64,000 nt of DNA from the NCBI RefSeq assembly GCF_021730435.1, contig NZ_JABWGX010000024.1, forward strand, positions 1 to 64,000, given 5' to 3'. Numbering within the stretch: position 1 is the first letter of the stretch; every line of letters begins with the position of its first letter. Both the position numbers and the translations under genes were made by a program. Positions 39,360 through 49,489 of this stretch are shown here, piece after piece. Under the pieces are notes generated by a model. It did not search any database and was not told the origin of the DNA. It saw only the letters and a list, made by a program, of their open reading frames with translations. The stretch is from Xanthobacter agilis. GTDB lineage: Bacteria > Pseudomonadota > Alphaproteobacteria > Rhizobiales > Xanthobacteraceae.

Positions 39360-40136
39360 ATGGAACGCGCATTGCCGGTGCGGCTGGGTGTGAACGTGGA
39401 CCACGTGGCGACCCTGCGCAATGCCCGCGGCGGGGCGCTGCCGGACCCGGTGCGCGCGGCGCAGCTCGCCAAGGCGGCGGGGGCCGACGGCATCACCGCC
39501 CATCTGCGCGAGGATCGCCGCCATATCCGCGACGCCGACATGGAGCGGCTGAAGGCGGAGGTGGATCTGCCGCTCAATTTCGAGATGGCCTGCACCGAAG
39601 AGATGGTGGCGATCGCCCGGCGCATCGGACCGCATGCCTGCTGCCTCGTACCCGAGAAGCGCCAGGAACGCACCACCGAGGGCGGGCTTGACGCCGCCGG
39701 CCAGGCGCACGAGCTGCGCCCCCGCATCGCCTTGCTCAAGGAAGCTGGTATCCGGGTGTCGTTGTTCATCGCCGCCGAGCCGGCGCAGATCGCGGCCGCG
39801 CGGGCACTGGAGGCGGATATCGTGGAGCTGCACACCGGCGCATGGTGTGACGCCATCGCCGAAGGTCGTTTTTCGGAGGCCGAGGCCGAGTTCGCCCGGC
39901 TGGTGGCCGGCGCGCGGGAGGCGGAAACCCTGGGCCTCGAAGTCCACGGTGGCCATGGCCTGGACTATGCGACGGCGGAGCGCCTCGCGGCGGTTCCGGA
40001 GATCGCGGAGTTGAACATCGGCCACTTCCTGGTCGGCGAGGCGGTGTTCGTGGGCCTCGCCCAGTCCATCCGCGCCATGAAGGAAGCGATCGCCCGCGGC
40101 CGGGCGCAAGGAAGCGGGGCGGGGGCGGCGGCATGA
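39360..40136 (+). CDS. pdxJ: Pyridoxine 5'-phosphate synthase PdxJ
   Basis: Closes the pyridoxine ring from 1-deoxyxylulose 5-phosphate and 3-amino-2-oxopropyl phosphate in vitamin B6 synthesis. The 258-residue barrel starts [24 protein letters not shown] and shows [49 protein letters not shown], and HGGHGLDY. It overlaps acpS by 4 bp (ATGA), a conserved pdxJ-acpS pairing. Confidence 0.98.
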   Translation: MERALPVRLGVNVDHVATLRNARGGALPDPVRAAQLAKAAGADGITAHLREDRRHIRDADMERLKAEVDLPLNFEMACTEEMVAIARRIGPHACCLVPEKRQERTTEGGLDAAGQAHELRPRIALLKEAGIRVSLFIAAEPAQIAAARALEADIVELHTGAWCDAIAEGRFSEAEAEFARLVAGAREAETLGLEVHGGHGLDYATAERLAAVPEIAELNIGHFLVGEAVFVGLAQSIRAMKEAIARGRAQGSGAGAAA

Positions 40137-40537
40137 TGATCCTGGGCATCGGCTCCGATTTCACGGATGCCCGGCGCATCGCCAGGTCCATTGAGCGCTA
40201 TGGCGACCGCTTCCTGGAGCGGGTATTCACGCCCCTCGAACGCGCCAAGGCGGATACGCGCAAGCTGCGCGCTGAAACCTATGCCAAGCGCTTCGCCGCC
40301 AAGGAGGCCTGCTCCAAGGCCCTCGGCACCGGGCTGAGCCAGGGTGTGTTCTGGCGCGACATGGGGGTGGTGAATCTGCCCTCCGGCCAGCCGACCCTTG
40401 AACTGACCGGCGGCGCGGCGCTCCGGCTTGCCGCCATGGTGCCCGAGGGTTTCGAGGCGCGCATCCACCTGACCCTCACCGACGAGGGTCCCCTGTCGGC
40501 CGCCTATGTCATCTTGTCTGCCGTGCCGCGCGGCTGA
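40133..40537 (+). CDS. acpS: Holo-[acyl-carrier-protein] synthase AcpS
   Basis: Transfers 4'-phosphopantetheine from CoA to acyl carrier protein. The 134-residue protein has [19 protein letters not shown] with the first metal-binding aspartate, [10 protein letters not shown], and [15 protein letters not shown] with the glutamate ligand. It overlaps pdxJ. In many alphaproteobacteria lepB-rnc-era follow, as here after a DUF1622 gene. Confidence 0.97.
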   Translation: MMILGIGSDFTDARRIARSIERYGDRFLERVFTPLERAKADTRKLRAETYAKRFAAKEACSKALGTGLSQGVFWRDMGVVNLPSGQPTLELTGGAALRLAAMVPEGFEARIHLTLTDEGPLSAAYVILSAVPRG

Positions 40538-40580
40538 GCGGGTTCGGGCGCGTGGCCGCTTGTGCATTGGGGGGATGCCG

Positions 40581-40961
40581 ATGGATCACATGCTGAGCGG
40601 GCTGCTGCATTGGACCACGCGCGGCATCGAGGTGGCGGGCACGCTGGTCATCGTGGTCGGCATTCTCATGGCCGGGACCGCGTTCGCGCGCGATCTGAAG
40701 CGCGGCCGATCGGCGCGGGATGCATTCCGGGCCTGCCGCGCCGCGCTGGGCATGGCGATCCTGCTCGGGCTGGAACTGCTGGTGGCGGCGGACATCATCT
40801 CCACTGTTGCCATCGAGCCGACCCTGGAGAGCCTCGCGGTGCTGGCGGGCATCGTGCTCATCCGTACTTTCCTGTCGTTTTCGCTGGAGGTGGAGATCGA
40901 AGGCCGCTGGCCGTGGCAGGCGCCGCGACCGGGAGAGGCTGGCGCGCCCACCAAAGAGTGA
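40581..40961 (+). CDS. DUF1622 family membrane protein
   Basis: A 126-residue inner-membrane protein of family DUF1622 with three hydrophobic segments (VAGTLVIVVGILMAGTAFA, ALGMAILLGLELLVAADII and LAVLAGIVLIRTFLSFSLEVE). The helix-2 GLELLVAADII is the most conserved piece. ATG at 40581 has a G-run 7 bp upstream; 40575 is the alternative. Function unknown. It lies between acpS and lepB on the same strand. Confidence 0.82.
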   Translation: MDHMLSGLLHWTTRGIEVAGTLVIVVGILMAGTAFARDLKRGRSARDAFRACRAALGMAILLGLELLVAADIISTVAIEPTLESLAVLAGIVLIRTFLSFSLEVEIEGRWPWQAPRPGEAGAPTKE

Positions 40962-41004
40962 GCCGGCGCGGATGGTAAATCGCGGCGTGACGCTGGGGCG
41001 TGCG

Positions 41005-41033
41005 TTGCCGCCGGGGCGGGAAGCCTCTATAGG
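41005..41033 (+). promoter_or_regulatory. Candidate promoter for lepB-rnc-era-recO
   Basis: TTGCCG, 17 bp, TATAGG: a reasonable sigma-70-type pair about 100 bp before the lepB start. Identified by eye only. Confidence 0.35.
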
Positions 41034-41134
41034 GGGCAATCCCAATTGGCCGGATAGGCGTCCGGCTGCGCCGTCCTCAGTTTCGGCGTAGTTTGCTGCA
41101 CGCTGTGTTCCGTTCTCACTTTTTCGGGCTCTCG

Positions 41135-41887
41135 ATGACCGCGACCAGCGATTCGAAGAAGGACGGCGGATTCCTTGAAACCGTCCAGGTGATCGTGCAG
41201 GCGCTGCTGATCGCGCTGCTGATCCGCACCTTCCTGTTCCAGCCCTTCAACATTCCCTCGGGATCGATGAAGGACACGCTGCTGATCGGCGACTACCTGT
41301 TCGTTTCGAAGTACAGCTACGGCTATTCGCGGTTCTCCATTCCGTTCTCGCCCAACCTGTTCTCCGGCCGCATCTTCGGGGAGCAGCCGACGCGCGGCGA
41401 CGTGGTGGTGTTCAAGCTGCCGCGCGACAATGAGACCGATTACATCAAGCGCGTGATCGGCCTGCCGGGCGACAAGATCCAGATGATCGACGGCTGGCTG
41501 AACATCAATGGCGTGCCGGTCAAGCGCGAGCGCCTGTCCGACATCACCGAGGACGACGGCACCGGCCGCCCCGTGCCGGTGAAGCGCTGGCGGGAGACCC
41601 TGCCCAACGGCGTCTCTTATGAAACGCTGGATCTGGTGGACAACGGCTTCTATGACAACACGCCGGTCTACGAAGTTCCGGCCGGCCATTATTTCATGAT
41701 GGGTGACAACCGCGACAATTCAGCCGACAGTCGCGTCCTGAGTCAGGTCGGCTACGTGCCGTTCGAGAACCTCATCGGCAAGGCGCAGATGATCTTCTTC
41801 TCGGTCGACGAGGGGGCGTCGGCTTGGCAGGTCTGGACCTGGCCGTGGACGGTGCGATGGGACCGGTTGTTCAAGATGGTGAACTGA
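41135..41887 (+). CDS. lepB: Signal peptidase I LepB
   Basis: Cleaves signal peptides of exported proteins at the outer face of the inner membrane. The 250-residue protein has one N-terminal membrane helix (VQVIVQALLIALLIRTFLF) followed by the catalytic serine S44 in IPSGSMKDTL, the catalytic lysine K105 in DYIKRVIGLPGD, and GHYFMMGDNRDNSADSR near the C-terminus. The start is at MTATSDSKK. First gene of the lepB-rnc-era-recO run. Confidence 0.97.
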   Translation: MTATSDSKKDGGFLETVQVIVQALLIALLIRTFLFQPFNIPSGSMKDTLLIGDYLFVSKYSYGYSRFSIPFSPNLFSGRIFGEQPTRGDVVVFKLPRDNETDYIKRVIGLPGDKIQMIDGWLNINGVPVKRERLSDITEDDGTGRPVPVKRWRETLPNGVSYETLDLVDNGFYDNTPVYEVPAGHYFMMGDNRDNSADSRVLSQVGYVPFENLIGKAQMIFFSVDEGASAWQVWTWPWTVRWDRLFKMVN

Positions 41888-41892
41888 ACAGC

Positions 41893-42594
41893 GTGCATGA
41901 AGATCTCTCCGCCCTCGAAGTGCGGATCGGCTACAGCTTCAAGGATCGGGCCCTGCTCGATCTGGCTCTGTCCCACATCAGTGCCGTGAAGGGCGAGGCG
42001 CCGCGCGTGCGCTCGTATCAGCGGCTGGAATTCCTGGGCGACCACGTGCTCGGCTCGGTGGTCTCCCATATGCTTTATGATGCCTTCCCTCAGGCCGAGG
42101 AGGGCGAACTGTCCCGTCGGCTGGCCGAACTGGTGCGGGAAGAAGCGTGCGCGGACGTGGCCGCCGACATGAACCTCGGCGCTCATATCCGCCTGGGGCC
42201 GGGGGAGACCCAATCCGGCACCCACAAGCGCCGCGCCATTCTCGCCGATGTCACGGAGAGCGTCGTGGCCGCCGTATTCCTTGACGGCGGCTATCCGGCG
42301 GCGAATGCTCTGGTGGAGCGTTATTGGCGCCAGCGCCTGGAAGCGCCGCGCCGCCCCTTGCGCGACGCCAAGACCGTTCTTCAGGAGTGGGCGCAGGCGC
42401 GCGGCCTCCCGCCGCCGTCCTACCGGGAAGTGGCGCGCTCGGGGCCGGATCACGCGCCGCGCTTCACCGTTGCCGTAGACCTTCCGGGCCTTGAAACGGC
42501 GGAAGCGGAAGGAAACTCGAAACAGGCGGCTCAAAAGGCCGCCGCCACCGCTTTCCTGGTGCGGGAAGGCGTGTGGAACTCAAACGCGAGCTGA
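41893..42594 (+). CDS. rnc: Ribonuclease III
   Basis: Double-strand-specific endonuclease that processes rRNA precursors. The 233-residue product has the catalytic signature YQRLEFLGDHVLG (acidic residues at the normal positions, with His where Arg is usual), the second acidic pair in DVTESVVAAVFLDGG and a C-terminal double-strand RNA-binding domain (DAKTVLQEWAQARGLPPPSY, GNSKQAAQKAAATAFL). Start is unsettled: I use GTG 41893, 5 bp after the lepB stop; ATG 41857 inside lepB is possible. Overlaps the possible GTG start of era. Confidence 0.94.
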   Translation: MHEDLSALEVRIGYSFKDRALLDLALSHISAVKGEAPRVRSYQRLEFLGDHVLGSVVSHMLYDAFPQAEEGELSRRLAELVREEACADVAADMNLGAHIRLGPGETQSGTHKRRAILADVTESVVAAVFLDGGYPAANALVERYWRQRLEAPRRPLRDAKTVLQEWAQARGLPPPSYREVARSGPDHAPRFTVAVDLPGLETAEAEGNSKQAAQKAAATAFLVREGVWNSNAS

Positions 42595-42596
42595 GC

Positions 42597-43697
42597 ATGA
42601 CGAACACGCGACGCGGCACGGCCGGGCCCGCAGACACGCCGGCTCCCAAGCACCCGGAGACGGAGGAGGAGATTGCGCCCCCGGGCGCGCCTGGCGCTCC
42701 CTCCGAGGTCGAGGATTTCGACGACGATGATGACGATGATTTCGAGGACGACGCGGCGCCCGCGCCGGAGCCCACGCCGGGTGCCGGCCCCGCGACCGGG
42801 CCGACCCGTTGCGGCTTCGTCGCCCTCCTGGGCGCGCCCAATGCGGGCAAGTCCACGCTGACCAATGCCCTGGTGGGCACCAAGGTGTCCATCGTCTCCC
42901 ACAAGGTTCAGACCACGCGCTCCATCGTGCGGGGCATCGCCATCGAGGGCGCGTCCCAGGTGATCCTGGTGGACACCCCCGGCATCTTCGCCCCCAAGCG
43001 GCGGCTGGAGCGGGCCATGGTCACGAGCGCCTGGACCCATGCGGCCGATGCGGACGTGATCGCCCTGCTGGTGGATGCCAAGCGCGGGGTGGACGAGGAA
43101 ATCGAGGCGCTGCTCAAGCCGCTGGCCGATATCCGCAAGCCCAGGGCCCTGATCCTCAACAAGATCGACCTGATCCGCCGCGACAGCCTGCTCGCCCTGG
43201 CGGCGCAGATCAACACCCACCTGCCGTTCGACCGTGTGTTCATGGTCTCCGCCCTCACCGGCGACGGGGTGGACGATGTGCGCCATTGGTTCGCCGAGAC
43301 GGTCCAGCCCGGCCCCTGGCTCTATCCGGAAGACCAGATTTCCGACGCCCCCATGCGCATGCTGGCGGCGGAAATCACCCGCGAAAAGATGTTCATGCGC
43401 CTCCATGACGAGCTGCCCTACCGCTCCACGGTGGAAACCGAAAGCTGGAAGGAACTGCGCGACGGCTCGGTGCGCATCGAGCAGACCATCTATGTGGAGC
43501 GCGAGAGCCAGAGGAAGATTGCGCTCGGCAAGGGCGGGCAGGCCATCAAGACCATCTCGTCCGAATCGCGGGCCGAGCTCGCCGCGATCCTCGAAGTTCC
43601 CGTGCACCTGTTCCTGTTCGTGAAGGTGCGTGAAAATTGGGCCAATGATCCCGAGCGCTATCGCGAGATGGGGCTCGAGTTCCCGAAGGGTGGGTGA
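42597..43697 (+). CDS. era: GTPase Era with acidic N-terminal extension
   Basis: Ribosome-assembly GTPase acting on the 3' end of 16S rRNA. The GTPase core starts near residue 70 (TRCGFVALLGAPNAGKST, then DTPGIFAPKRRLE and LNKIDLI) and the KH domain ends the protein (RKIALGKGGQAIKTI, VHLFLFVKVRENW). Total length is 366 residues against roughly 300 in most bacteria. The extra N-terminus is Pro/Glu-rich with a seven-aspartate run (42-48). ATG 42597 is 2 bp after rnc; an in-frame GTG at 42573 lies within rnc. Confidence 0.96.
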   Translation: MTNTRRGTAGPADTPAPKHPETEEEIAPPGAPGAPSEVEDFDDDDDDDFEDDAAPAPEPTPGAGPATGPTRCGFVALLGAPNAGKSTLTNALVGTKVSIVSHKVQTTRSIVRGIAIEGASQVILVDTPGIFAPKRRLERAMVTSAWTHAADADVIALLVDAKRGVDEEIEALLKPLADIRKPRALILNKIDLIRRDSLLALAAQINTHLPFDRVFMVSALTGDGVDDVRHWFAETVQPGPWLYPEDQISDAPMRMLAAEITREKMFMRLHDELPYRSTVETESWKELRDGSVRIEQTIYVERESQRKIALGKGGQAIKTISSESRAELAAILEVPVHLFLFVKVRENWANDPERYREMGLEFPKGG

Positions 43698-43718
43698 TCC
43701 CCTTCAAGGGCTGGTGCC

Positions 43719-44453
43719 GTGGAGTGGAACGACGAAGGCATCGTGCTGGGCGTGCGCCGGCATGGCGAGGCCAATGCCATCGTCGAGCTGCTGACGGCCC
43801 GGCGCGGGCGGCATCTCGGCATGGTGCGCGGCGGCGCCTCGCGCAAGCAGGCGCCCATACTTCAACCGGGCAACACCGTCAGCGCCACCTGGCGGGCGCG
43901 GCTTCATGAGCACATGGGCAATTTCACGGTGGAGCCGCTTGTGATCCGCGCCGAAGTTCTCATGCGCGCGCCCCATGCGGCCTATGGCATCACCCACATG
44001 GCGCACGTGCTGCGCCTGTTGCCCGAGCGCGACCCTCAGGACGCCCTTTACGCCACCCTCGGTGCGATCCTCGACGCGTTCGAGCCCGCGCCGACGGCGG
44101 GCATGCTGCTCGCGCGGTTCGAGCTAGCGCTGCTGGCGGAACTCGGCTTCGGCCTGGAACTGGAGACCTGCGCCGCCACCGGCCAGCGCCACGACCTTAT
44201 CTATGTCTCGCCCAGGAGCGGACGCGCCGTCTCGCGGGAGGCGGGCGCGCCCTACAAGGATCGCCTGTTCACCCTGCCGGGCTTTCTGACCGCTGGCGGG
44301 GAACCGGGTCGCGAGGATGTGGAGGCGGCGCTGCGGCTCACCGGCCATTTTCTGCTCACCCGAGCCCTGGAGCCACGCGGGCTGGGCTTTGCGGATGCGC
44401 GCGGCGCCTTTCTGGCGGCGTGGCGTCGCGCCGCGGCAGGGCCTGGCGGCTAA
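43719..44453 (+). CDS. recO: DNA repair protein RecO
   Basis: RecFOR-pathway mediator that helps load RecA at gaps. The 244-residue protein begins at GTG (MEWNDEGIVLGVRRHGEANAIVELLTARRG shown in part) with the N-terminal OB fold; LARFELALLAELGFGLELETCAATG is the typical mid-protein segment and the zinc-binding cysteines of many RecO proteins are reduced to one (CAATG). Follows era by 21 bp, the last gene of the lepB run. Confidence 0.94.
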   Translation: MEWNDEGIVLGVRRHGEANAIVELLTARRGRHLGMVRGGASRKQAPILQPGNTVSATWRARLHEHMGNFTVEPLVIRAEVLMRAPHAAYGITHMAHVLRLLPERDPQDALYATLGAILDAFEPAPTAGMLLARFELALLAELGFGLELETCAATGQRHDLIYVSPRSGRAVSREAGAPYKDRLFTLPGFLTAGGEPGREDVEAALRLTGHFLLTRALEPRGLGFADARGAFLAAWRRAAAGPGG

Positions 44454-44521
44454 GCATTTTCCGTTCGCGTGGGCTTAGATCATCCGCTCCAGGTCATTGC
44501 AGCTCCAGGTCATGCAGTCAC

Positions 44522-44565
44522 GCATTTTCTTCACGCGAACCGGGAACCACTTCGCTCGAAAATGC
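44522..44565 (-). repeat. Rhizobial-type imperfect palindrome (second repeat family)
   Basis: Arms gcattttc (44522-44529) and gaaaatgc (44558-44565) flank cacgcgaaccgggaaccactt. On the minus strand this reads GAGCATTTTCGAGCGAAGTGG... as in dispersed elements I recall from rhizobial genomes. A degraded relative may lie at 44454-44471. It sits between the convergent recO and the next gene, where it could terminate both. Confidence 0.6.
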
Positions 44566-44584
44566 TCGATGGCCGCCGGGTGCC

Positions 44585-45169
44585 TCATTGATACGGAACG
44601 CAGCGTGTCTTCCCGCCGACGCTCACTTTGCCGGTGCCCAGGTCGAACGTCGCGCGCACCTGCAGTCCGGCCTCGAAGCCCTGCTGCTTGAATTTTCGCA
44701 GATCGCGGCAAGTCTTCTTGGTAGCCGGCTCCTGGCTGGCGGCCCAGAAGACCACGTGGTTCCCGTCGCGCTTCAAGCTCTCGGAATCATAGATATTCTT
44801 GTAGACCTGCTGATGGGTCTTCAGGTCATAGATGAGCAGCTCGCGCGTGGGGCCGGTGCCAGAATCGATGAACATGTAGCTCCCCGCAAGCTTCGATAGA
44901 AAAAAGGGATCTTCGTCTTTGCCGACGATATAATCCCCCGGGGCGGCGGTGGCGTTGCACTGGGGCGCTTGGCCCGCTGCGCTGCCGCGCACGATATAGC
45001 TGTTACCGACTGCGTTCGCATGGGGCAGCTCCACCACGAGAAAGCCGCCGTCGCGCATGCAGACCGGCCCCGGCGCGGCGAGCGCCAGCCCGGTTGGCAG
45101 CACAAAGGCGGCCATCCCGGCCAGAAGACGCACCAAAGGACGCACACATCGGCGTATGGGGGCGGCCAT
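44585..45169 (-). CDS. Secreted protein of unknown function
   Basis: A 194-residue protein with a signal peptide ([20 protein letters not shown], cleavage likely after ALA or LAA). The mature part has cysteines at VCMRDG, PQCNATA, KTCRDL and RCVPYQ, an even number suggesting disulfides. It contains [20 protein letters not shown] and [10 protein letters not shown], which I do not recognise as a named family. GGAGA lies 7 bp before the ATG. Divergent from parC. Confidence 0.75.
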   Translation of the reverse strand: MAAPIRRCVRPLVRLLAGMAAFVLPTGLALAAPGPVCMRDGGFLVVELPHANAVGNSYIVRGSAAGQAPQCNATAAPGDYIVGKDEDPFFLSKLAGSYMFIDSGTGPTRELLIYDLKTHQQVYKNIYDSESLKRDGNHVVFWAASQEPATKKTCRDLRKFKQQGFEAGLQVRATFDLGTGKVSVGGKTRCVPYQ

Positions 45170-45319
45170 CACGTTTCTCCAGCGCTGTCATCCAAACCAA
45201 AAATCGGGATCGTTTCAGGCCTTTTCGGCGGCCGGAGCGTACCGGGCAACCATGATGGCGTCCATCCCGCATGGGCGTTGCGACTTGTCGCCCGCGGCCC
45301 CCCGCGCTACAGCGGAGGC

Positions 45320-47566
45320 ATGGCCACCCGTACACTTCCGCCCCCAGCTTCCCCCGACGGGAACATTGAGAACGTCGCGCTGAAGGCGGCGCTGGAGGAG
45401 CGCTACCTTGCCTATGCGCTCTCCACCATCATGCATCGCGCGCTGCCCGATGCGCGCGATGGCCTGAAGCCGGTGCATCGGCGCATCCTGCATGCCATGC
45501 GCCAGTTGCGGCTTGATCCGGGCCAAGCCTTCAAGAAATCCGCCCGCGTGGTGGGCGATGTGATCGGTAAGTTCCATCCCCACGGCGACCAGTCGGTCTA
45601 TGACGCCCTGGTGCGCCTCGCGCAGGACTTCGCGCAGCGGTATCCGCTGGTGGATGGACAAGGCAATTTCGGCAATGTGGACGGCGATAACGCCGCCGCC
45701 ATGCGATACACCGAGGCCCGCCTGACCGAGACCGCCCGCCTGCTCCTGGACGGGATCGACGAGGATGCGGTGGATTTCCGCCCCACCTATGACGGCTCGG
45801 AAGAGGAGCCGGTGGTGTTGCCGGCGGCGTTCCCCAACCTGTTGGCGAACGGGTCCCAGGGGATCGCGGTCGGCATGGCGACCTCGATCCCGCCCCATAA
45901 TGCGGCCGAGCTGCTCGACGCGGCCCTGCATCTGGTGGAGCATCCCAACGCGCTGGCCGTGGACCTTCTGAAATACGTTCCAGGACCCGACTTCCCCACC
46001 GGCGGCGTCCTGGTGGACGATCCCGTCGGGGTGGCGGAGGCCTATGCCACCGGCCGCGGCTCGTTCCGCGTGCGGGCCCGCTGGCACAAGGAGGAGACCG
46101 GTCGCGGCACCTATCTGGTGGTGGTCACCGAGATTCCCTATGGCGTCGCGAAATCCCGCCTGGTGGAAAAGATCGCGGACCTGCTCACGGAAAAGAAGCT
46201 GCCGCTGCTGAACGATGTACGGGACGAGAGCGCGGAAGACATCCGGTTGGTTTTGGAGCCGCGCACCCGCACCGTGGACGCGGAAGTGCTCATGGAGAGC
46301 CTGTTCAAGCTCACCGAGCTTGAAGCCCGCGTGCCGCTCAACATGAATGTTCTGGTGAAGGGGCAGATCCCGAAGGTTCTGTCCTTGGGCGAAGCCTTGC
46401 GCGAGTGGCTGGACCACCGCCGCGACGTGCTGCTGCGCCGCTCCCGCTATCGGCTGGAGCAGATCGCCCACCGGCTGGAGGTGCTGGGCGGCTACCTCAT
46501 CGCCTACCTCAACCTCGACGAGGTCATCCGCATCATCCGCGAGGAAGACGAGCCCAAGCAGGAGTTGATGCGCACGTTCGAGCTGAGCGATGTGCAGGCG
46601 GAAGCCATCCTCAACATGCGCCTGCGGTCCCTGCGCCGGCTGGAGGAGATGGAGATCCGCAAGGAACACGATGCCCTCTCCAAGGAGCAGGACGCGCTCA
46701 CCAAGCTGGTCGGCTCCGAGGGGGCCCAGTGGAAGTCGATCTCGAAGGAGATCCGCGAGACCCGCAAGACCTATGGCCCGGAAACGGCGATTGGAAAGCG
46801 GCGCACCACTTTCGCCGCCGCGCCCGAGCTGGGCGAGGAGGCGTTCACCGAGGCCCTGGTGGAGCGCGAGCCCATCACCGTCGTGGTCTCGCAAAAGGGG
46901 TGGATCCGCGCCCTGAAGGGCCATCAGCAGGATCTGTCCAACCTTCAGTTCAAAACCGACGACGCCTTGGGGCATGCCTTTTTCGCGGAGACCACCTCCA
47001 AGCTGGTGGTATTCGCCAACAACGGCCGTTTCTTCACCCTCGATGCTTCGAAGCTGCCCGGCGGGCGGGGACATGGGGAGCCGATCCGCCTGCTGTTCGA
47101 CCTGGAGCAGGAGGCGGAGATCGTCTCGGTGTTCACCCACCAGCCGGGGCGCAAGCTCCTGGTGGCATCGAAGGAGGGGCGGGGCTTCGTGGTGGCGGAA
47201 GACGATTGCATCGCCACCACCCGCAAGGGCAAGCAGGTGCTGGTGACCGATCCGCCGGACGTGGCGCTGGCGGTGCGCTTCGTGGAAGGCGACTGGGTGG
47301 CGGTGATCGGAGATAATCGCAAGCTGCTGCTGTTTCCGCTCACCCAGATCCCGGAGATGACCCGCGGTCGCGGTGTGCGCCTCCAGCGCTATCGCGAGGG
47401 CGGGCTCTCCGACGTCAAGGTGTTCCCCATGGCCGGCGGTCTCACCTGGGAGGATTCGTCCGGCCGCACCTGGACCGTCACGGAGCTGCTCGACTGGCAG
47501 AGCGAGCGGGCCACCGCCGGCCGCCTGCCGCCGAAGGGCTTCCCCCGCACCAACACCTTCTCCTGA
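45320..47566 (+). CDS. parC: DNA topoisomerase IV subunit A ParC
   Basis: Cleavage and rejoining subunit of topoisomerase IV, which decatenates daughter chromosomes. The 748-residue protein has [21 protein letters not shown], the active tyrosine in [13 protein letters not shown], and the quinolone-region [12 protein letters not shown] shorter C-terminal beta-pinwheel than GyrA follows ([27 protein letters not shown]). The QSVY pattern and lack of a GyrA box argue for ParC over GyrA. A GGAGG is very close to the ATG. Confidence 0.95.
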   Translation: MATRTLPPPASPDGNIENVALKAALEERYLAYALSTIMHRALPDARDGLKPVHRRILHAMRQLRLDPGQAFKKSARVVGDVIGKFHPHGDQSVYDALVRLAQDFAQRYPLVDGQGNFGNVDGDNAAAMRYTEARLTETARLLLDGIDEDAVDFRPTYDGSEEEPVVLPAAFPNLLANGSQGIAVGMATSIPPHNAAELLDAALHLVEHPNALAVDLLKYVPGPDFPTGGVLVDDPVGVAEAYATGRGSFRVRARWHKEETGRGTYLVVVTEIPYGVAKSRLVEKIADLLTEKKLPLLNDVRDESAEDIRLVLEPRTRTVDAEVLMESLFKLTELEARVPLNMNVLVKGQIPKVLSLGEALREWLDHRRDVLLRRSRYRLEQIAHRLEVLGGYLIAYLNLDEVIRIIREEDEPKQELMRTFELSDVQAEAILNMRLRSLRRLEEMEIRKEHDALSKEQDALTKLVGSEGAQWKSISKEIRETRKTYGPETAIGKRRTTFAAAPELGEEAFTEALVEREPITVVVSQKGWIRALKGHQQDLSNLQFKTDDALGHAFFAETTSKLVVFANNGRFFTLDASKLPGGRGHGEPIRLLFDLEQEAEIVSVFTHQPGRKLLVASKEGRGFVVAEDDCIATTRKGKQVLVTDPPDVALAVRFVEGDWVAVIGDNRKLLLFPLTQIPEMTRGRGVRLQRYREGGLSDVKVFPMAGGLTWEDSSGRTWTVTELLDWQSERATAGRLPPKGFPRTNTFS

Positions 47567-47578
47567 GAGGGGCCGCCC

Positions 47579-49381
47579 TTGGCCGCGCAGCCCGAAGGCG
47601 CAGCAGGTGAGCCGCATGTGCTGCCCGCCGGCCTGCTCCCCCGCCTGTGGACCTTTGTCCGGGCGCAGGTGCGCGCCCATGAGGTGCTGGTGGTGGCTCT
47701 CGCCGCGCTCATCGGCACCTGCGCCGGGGCGGCGGCGACCGCCATGGGGGTCGTCACCCAATTCATGCACGAGCTGCTGTTCGGTCTCGCCTCCGGCGAG
47801 CGGCTGAGCGCGTCGCCGGCGCTTCATTCGCCATGGCTGGTGCTGGTGCCAGCGGCGGGCGGGGTCATGATGGGGGGCATCGCCCTGGCGTTGAAGCGCT
47901 GGCGGCCCCACGCCATCGTCGATCCGATCGAGGCCAATGCCTTGCACGGCGGGCAGATGTCGCTCACCGACAGCATCATCCTGGCGCTCCAGACCATGGT
48001 GTCCAACGGCTTCGGCGCGTCGCTGGGGCTGGAAGCGGGCTATAGCCAGATCGGCGGCGGCATCGCTTCGCGCTTCGGGGCCATCTTCGCGCTCCGGCGC
48101 AACGACATGCGCATCCTGGTGGGGGCGGGCGCCGCCGCCGGCCTCGGCGCGGCATTCGACGCGCCGCTGATGGGGGCCTTCTACGGGTTCGAGCTCATCA
48201 TCGGCACCTATTCCATTCCCGCCGCCATTCCGGTGCTGGCCGCCACCTTGTGCGGCGTGGTCACCGCGCGCACGCTCGGCCTGCACGCCGAGCCGCTCAC
48301 CATCGCCCATCTGCCGGAGGTCGACGCGTCGCAGTTCGTGCCGTTCCTGCTGCTGGGCCTTGTCGCGGCGGTGGTGGCGATCGGCATCATGCGGCTGGTG
48401 ACGGCGGTGGAGTGGGTGGTGGGGCACAGCCGTCTGCCGGCGCCCTTGCGCACCGGGCTGGCGGGGCTCGCCGTCGGGTGCCTGGCCCTCTACTCGCCGC
48501 AGGTGCTCTCCGATGGCCATGGCGCGCTGCACGCGCAGGTGGGGAGCGCGGTCACCCTTTCGGTGGTGGTCATCTTGGCCTTCAAGGTGTTGGCCTCGGC
48601 CCTGTCCGTGGGGTCGGGATTTCGCGGCGGCCTGTTCTTCGCGTCCCTGTTCCTGGGGGCGCTGATGGGCAAGCTCTATGCCGTCGGCGTGGAGCTGCTT
48701 TTTCCCGGCATCGGCCTCGGGCTCGCGCCATCGGTGGCGGCGGTGGTGGGCATGGGCGCGCTGGCCGTGGGGGTCATCGGCGGGCCGCTGACCATGAGCT
48801 TCCTGGTGCTGGAGATGACCGGCGACCTCACCCTGACGGGGCTGGTGGTGGGCGCGGCCGCGGTCACCTCCCTGACCGTGCGGGAAACGTTCGGCTATTC
48901 CTTCTCCACCTGGCGGCTGCACCTGCGCGGCGAGACCATCCGCAGCGCCCAGGATGTGGGCTGGATGCGCAGCCTTACCGTCGCCGCCATGATGCGCACG
49001 GACATGCGCATCTTTCCCCGCGACGGCACCCTCGGCGGCCTGCGGCAGGCGTTTCCCCTTGGCTCGGTGCGCCTGGTGGTGCTGGTGGACGACGCGGGTG
49101 GGTATGCCGGTCTGGTGCGGGTTTCGGAGGGCTATGCCGACCATCGCGAGCCGGGCACGCCGGTCCAGGAGATCGCCCGCCACGCCGACGCCATGCTGCT
49201 GCCGGCCATGAATGTGAAGGAAGCCGCCAGGGCGTTCGAGGCCGCGGGGGCGGAGGAGCTGCCGGTCGTGAGTGATTACGAGTCCCGGCGGCTGGTGGGC
49301 CTGCTCAGCGAATCCCATGTCCTGCGCCGATACGCCGAGCGGCTCGACATGGCGCGGCGCGGCCTCGGCGCCGAGGACTGA
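47579..49381 (+). CDS. ClC-type chloride channel/antiporter with CBS domains
   Basis: A 600-residue ClC-family protein (helices to about residue 450) fused to a C-terminal CBS pair (about 460-600; MRTDMRIFPRDGTLGGLRQ, AGLVRVSEGYAD and LPVVSDYESRRLVGLLSE). The gating glutamate position appears as SNGFGASLGLEAGYSQ, in place of the usual GREGP, and FDAPLMGAFYGFELI follows. The start is TTG, 12 bp after parC, so translation may be coupled. Ion and transport mode cannot be told from sequence. Confidence 0.9.
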   Translation: MAAQPEGAAGEPHVLPAGLLPRLWTFVRAQVRAHEVLVVALAALIGTCAGAAATAMGVVTQFMHELLFGLASGERLSASPALHSPWLVLVPAAGGVMMGGIALALKRWRPHAIVDPIEANALHGGQMSLTDSIILALQTMVSNGFGASLGLEAGYSQIGGGIASRFGAIFALRRNDMRILVGAGAAAGLGAAFDAPLMGAFYGFELIIGTYSIPAAIPVLAATLCGVVTARTLGLHAEPLTIAHLPEVDASQFVPFLLLGLVAAVVAIGIMRLVTAVEWVVGHSRLPAPLRTGLAGLAVGCLALYSPQVLSDGHGALHAQVGSAVTLSVVVILAFKVLASALSVGSGFRGGLFFASLFLGALMGKLYAVGVELLFPGIGLGLAPSVAAVVGMGALAVGVIGGPLTMSFLVLEMTGDLTLTGLVVGAAAVTSLTVRETFGYSFSTWRLHLRGETIRSAQDVGWMRSLTVAAMMRTDMRIFPRDGTLGGLRQAFPLGSVRLVVLVDDAGGYAGLVRVSEGYADHREPGTPVQEIARHADAMLLPAMNVKEAARAFEAAGAEELPVVSDYESRRLVGLLSESHVLRRYAERLDMARRGLGAED

Positions 49382-49428
49382 GGCCTTCGGCATCCGCGCG
49401 GCATGGGGCGCCGGTCCGGCCCCATGCA

Positions 49429-49452
49429 AAAGCCCGGACGCGGCCGGGCTTT
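49429..49452. terminator. Rho-independent terminator (bidirectional)
   Basis: aaagcccgg-acgcgg-ccgggcttt: a perfect 9-bp stem including A and T ends, between the convergent ClC gene and flavodoxin gene. It can serve both strands. Confidence 0.78.
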
Positions 49453-49489
49453 CACACTGCGGGATCGGTGCGCGGCGCGAGACCGGACC

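Noticed and set aside
45215-49429. A 1404-codon open frame on the minus strand
   Set aside because: It runs antisense through parC and the ClC gene, both of which have clear family motifs. Its product is rich in His, Arg, Gln and Gly with no domain, as expected for GC-rich antisense frames.
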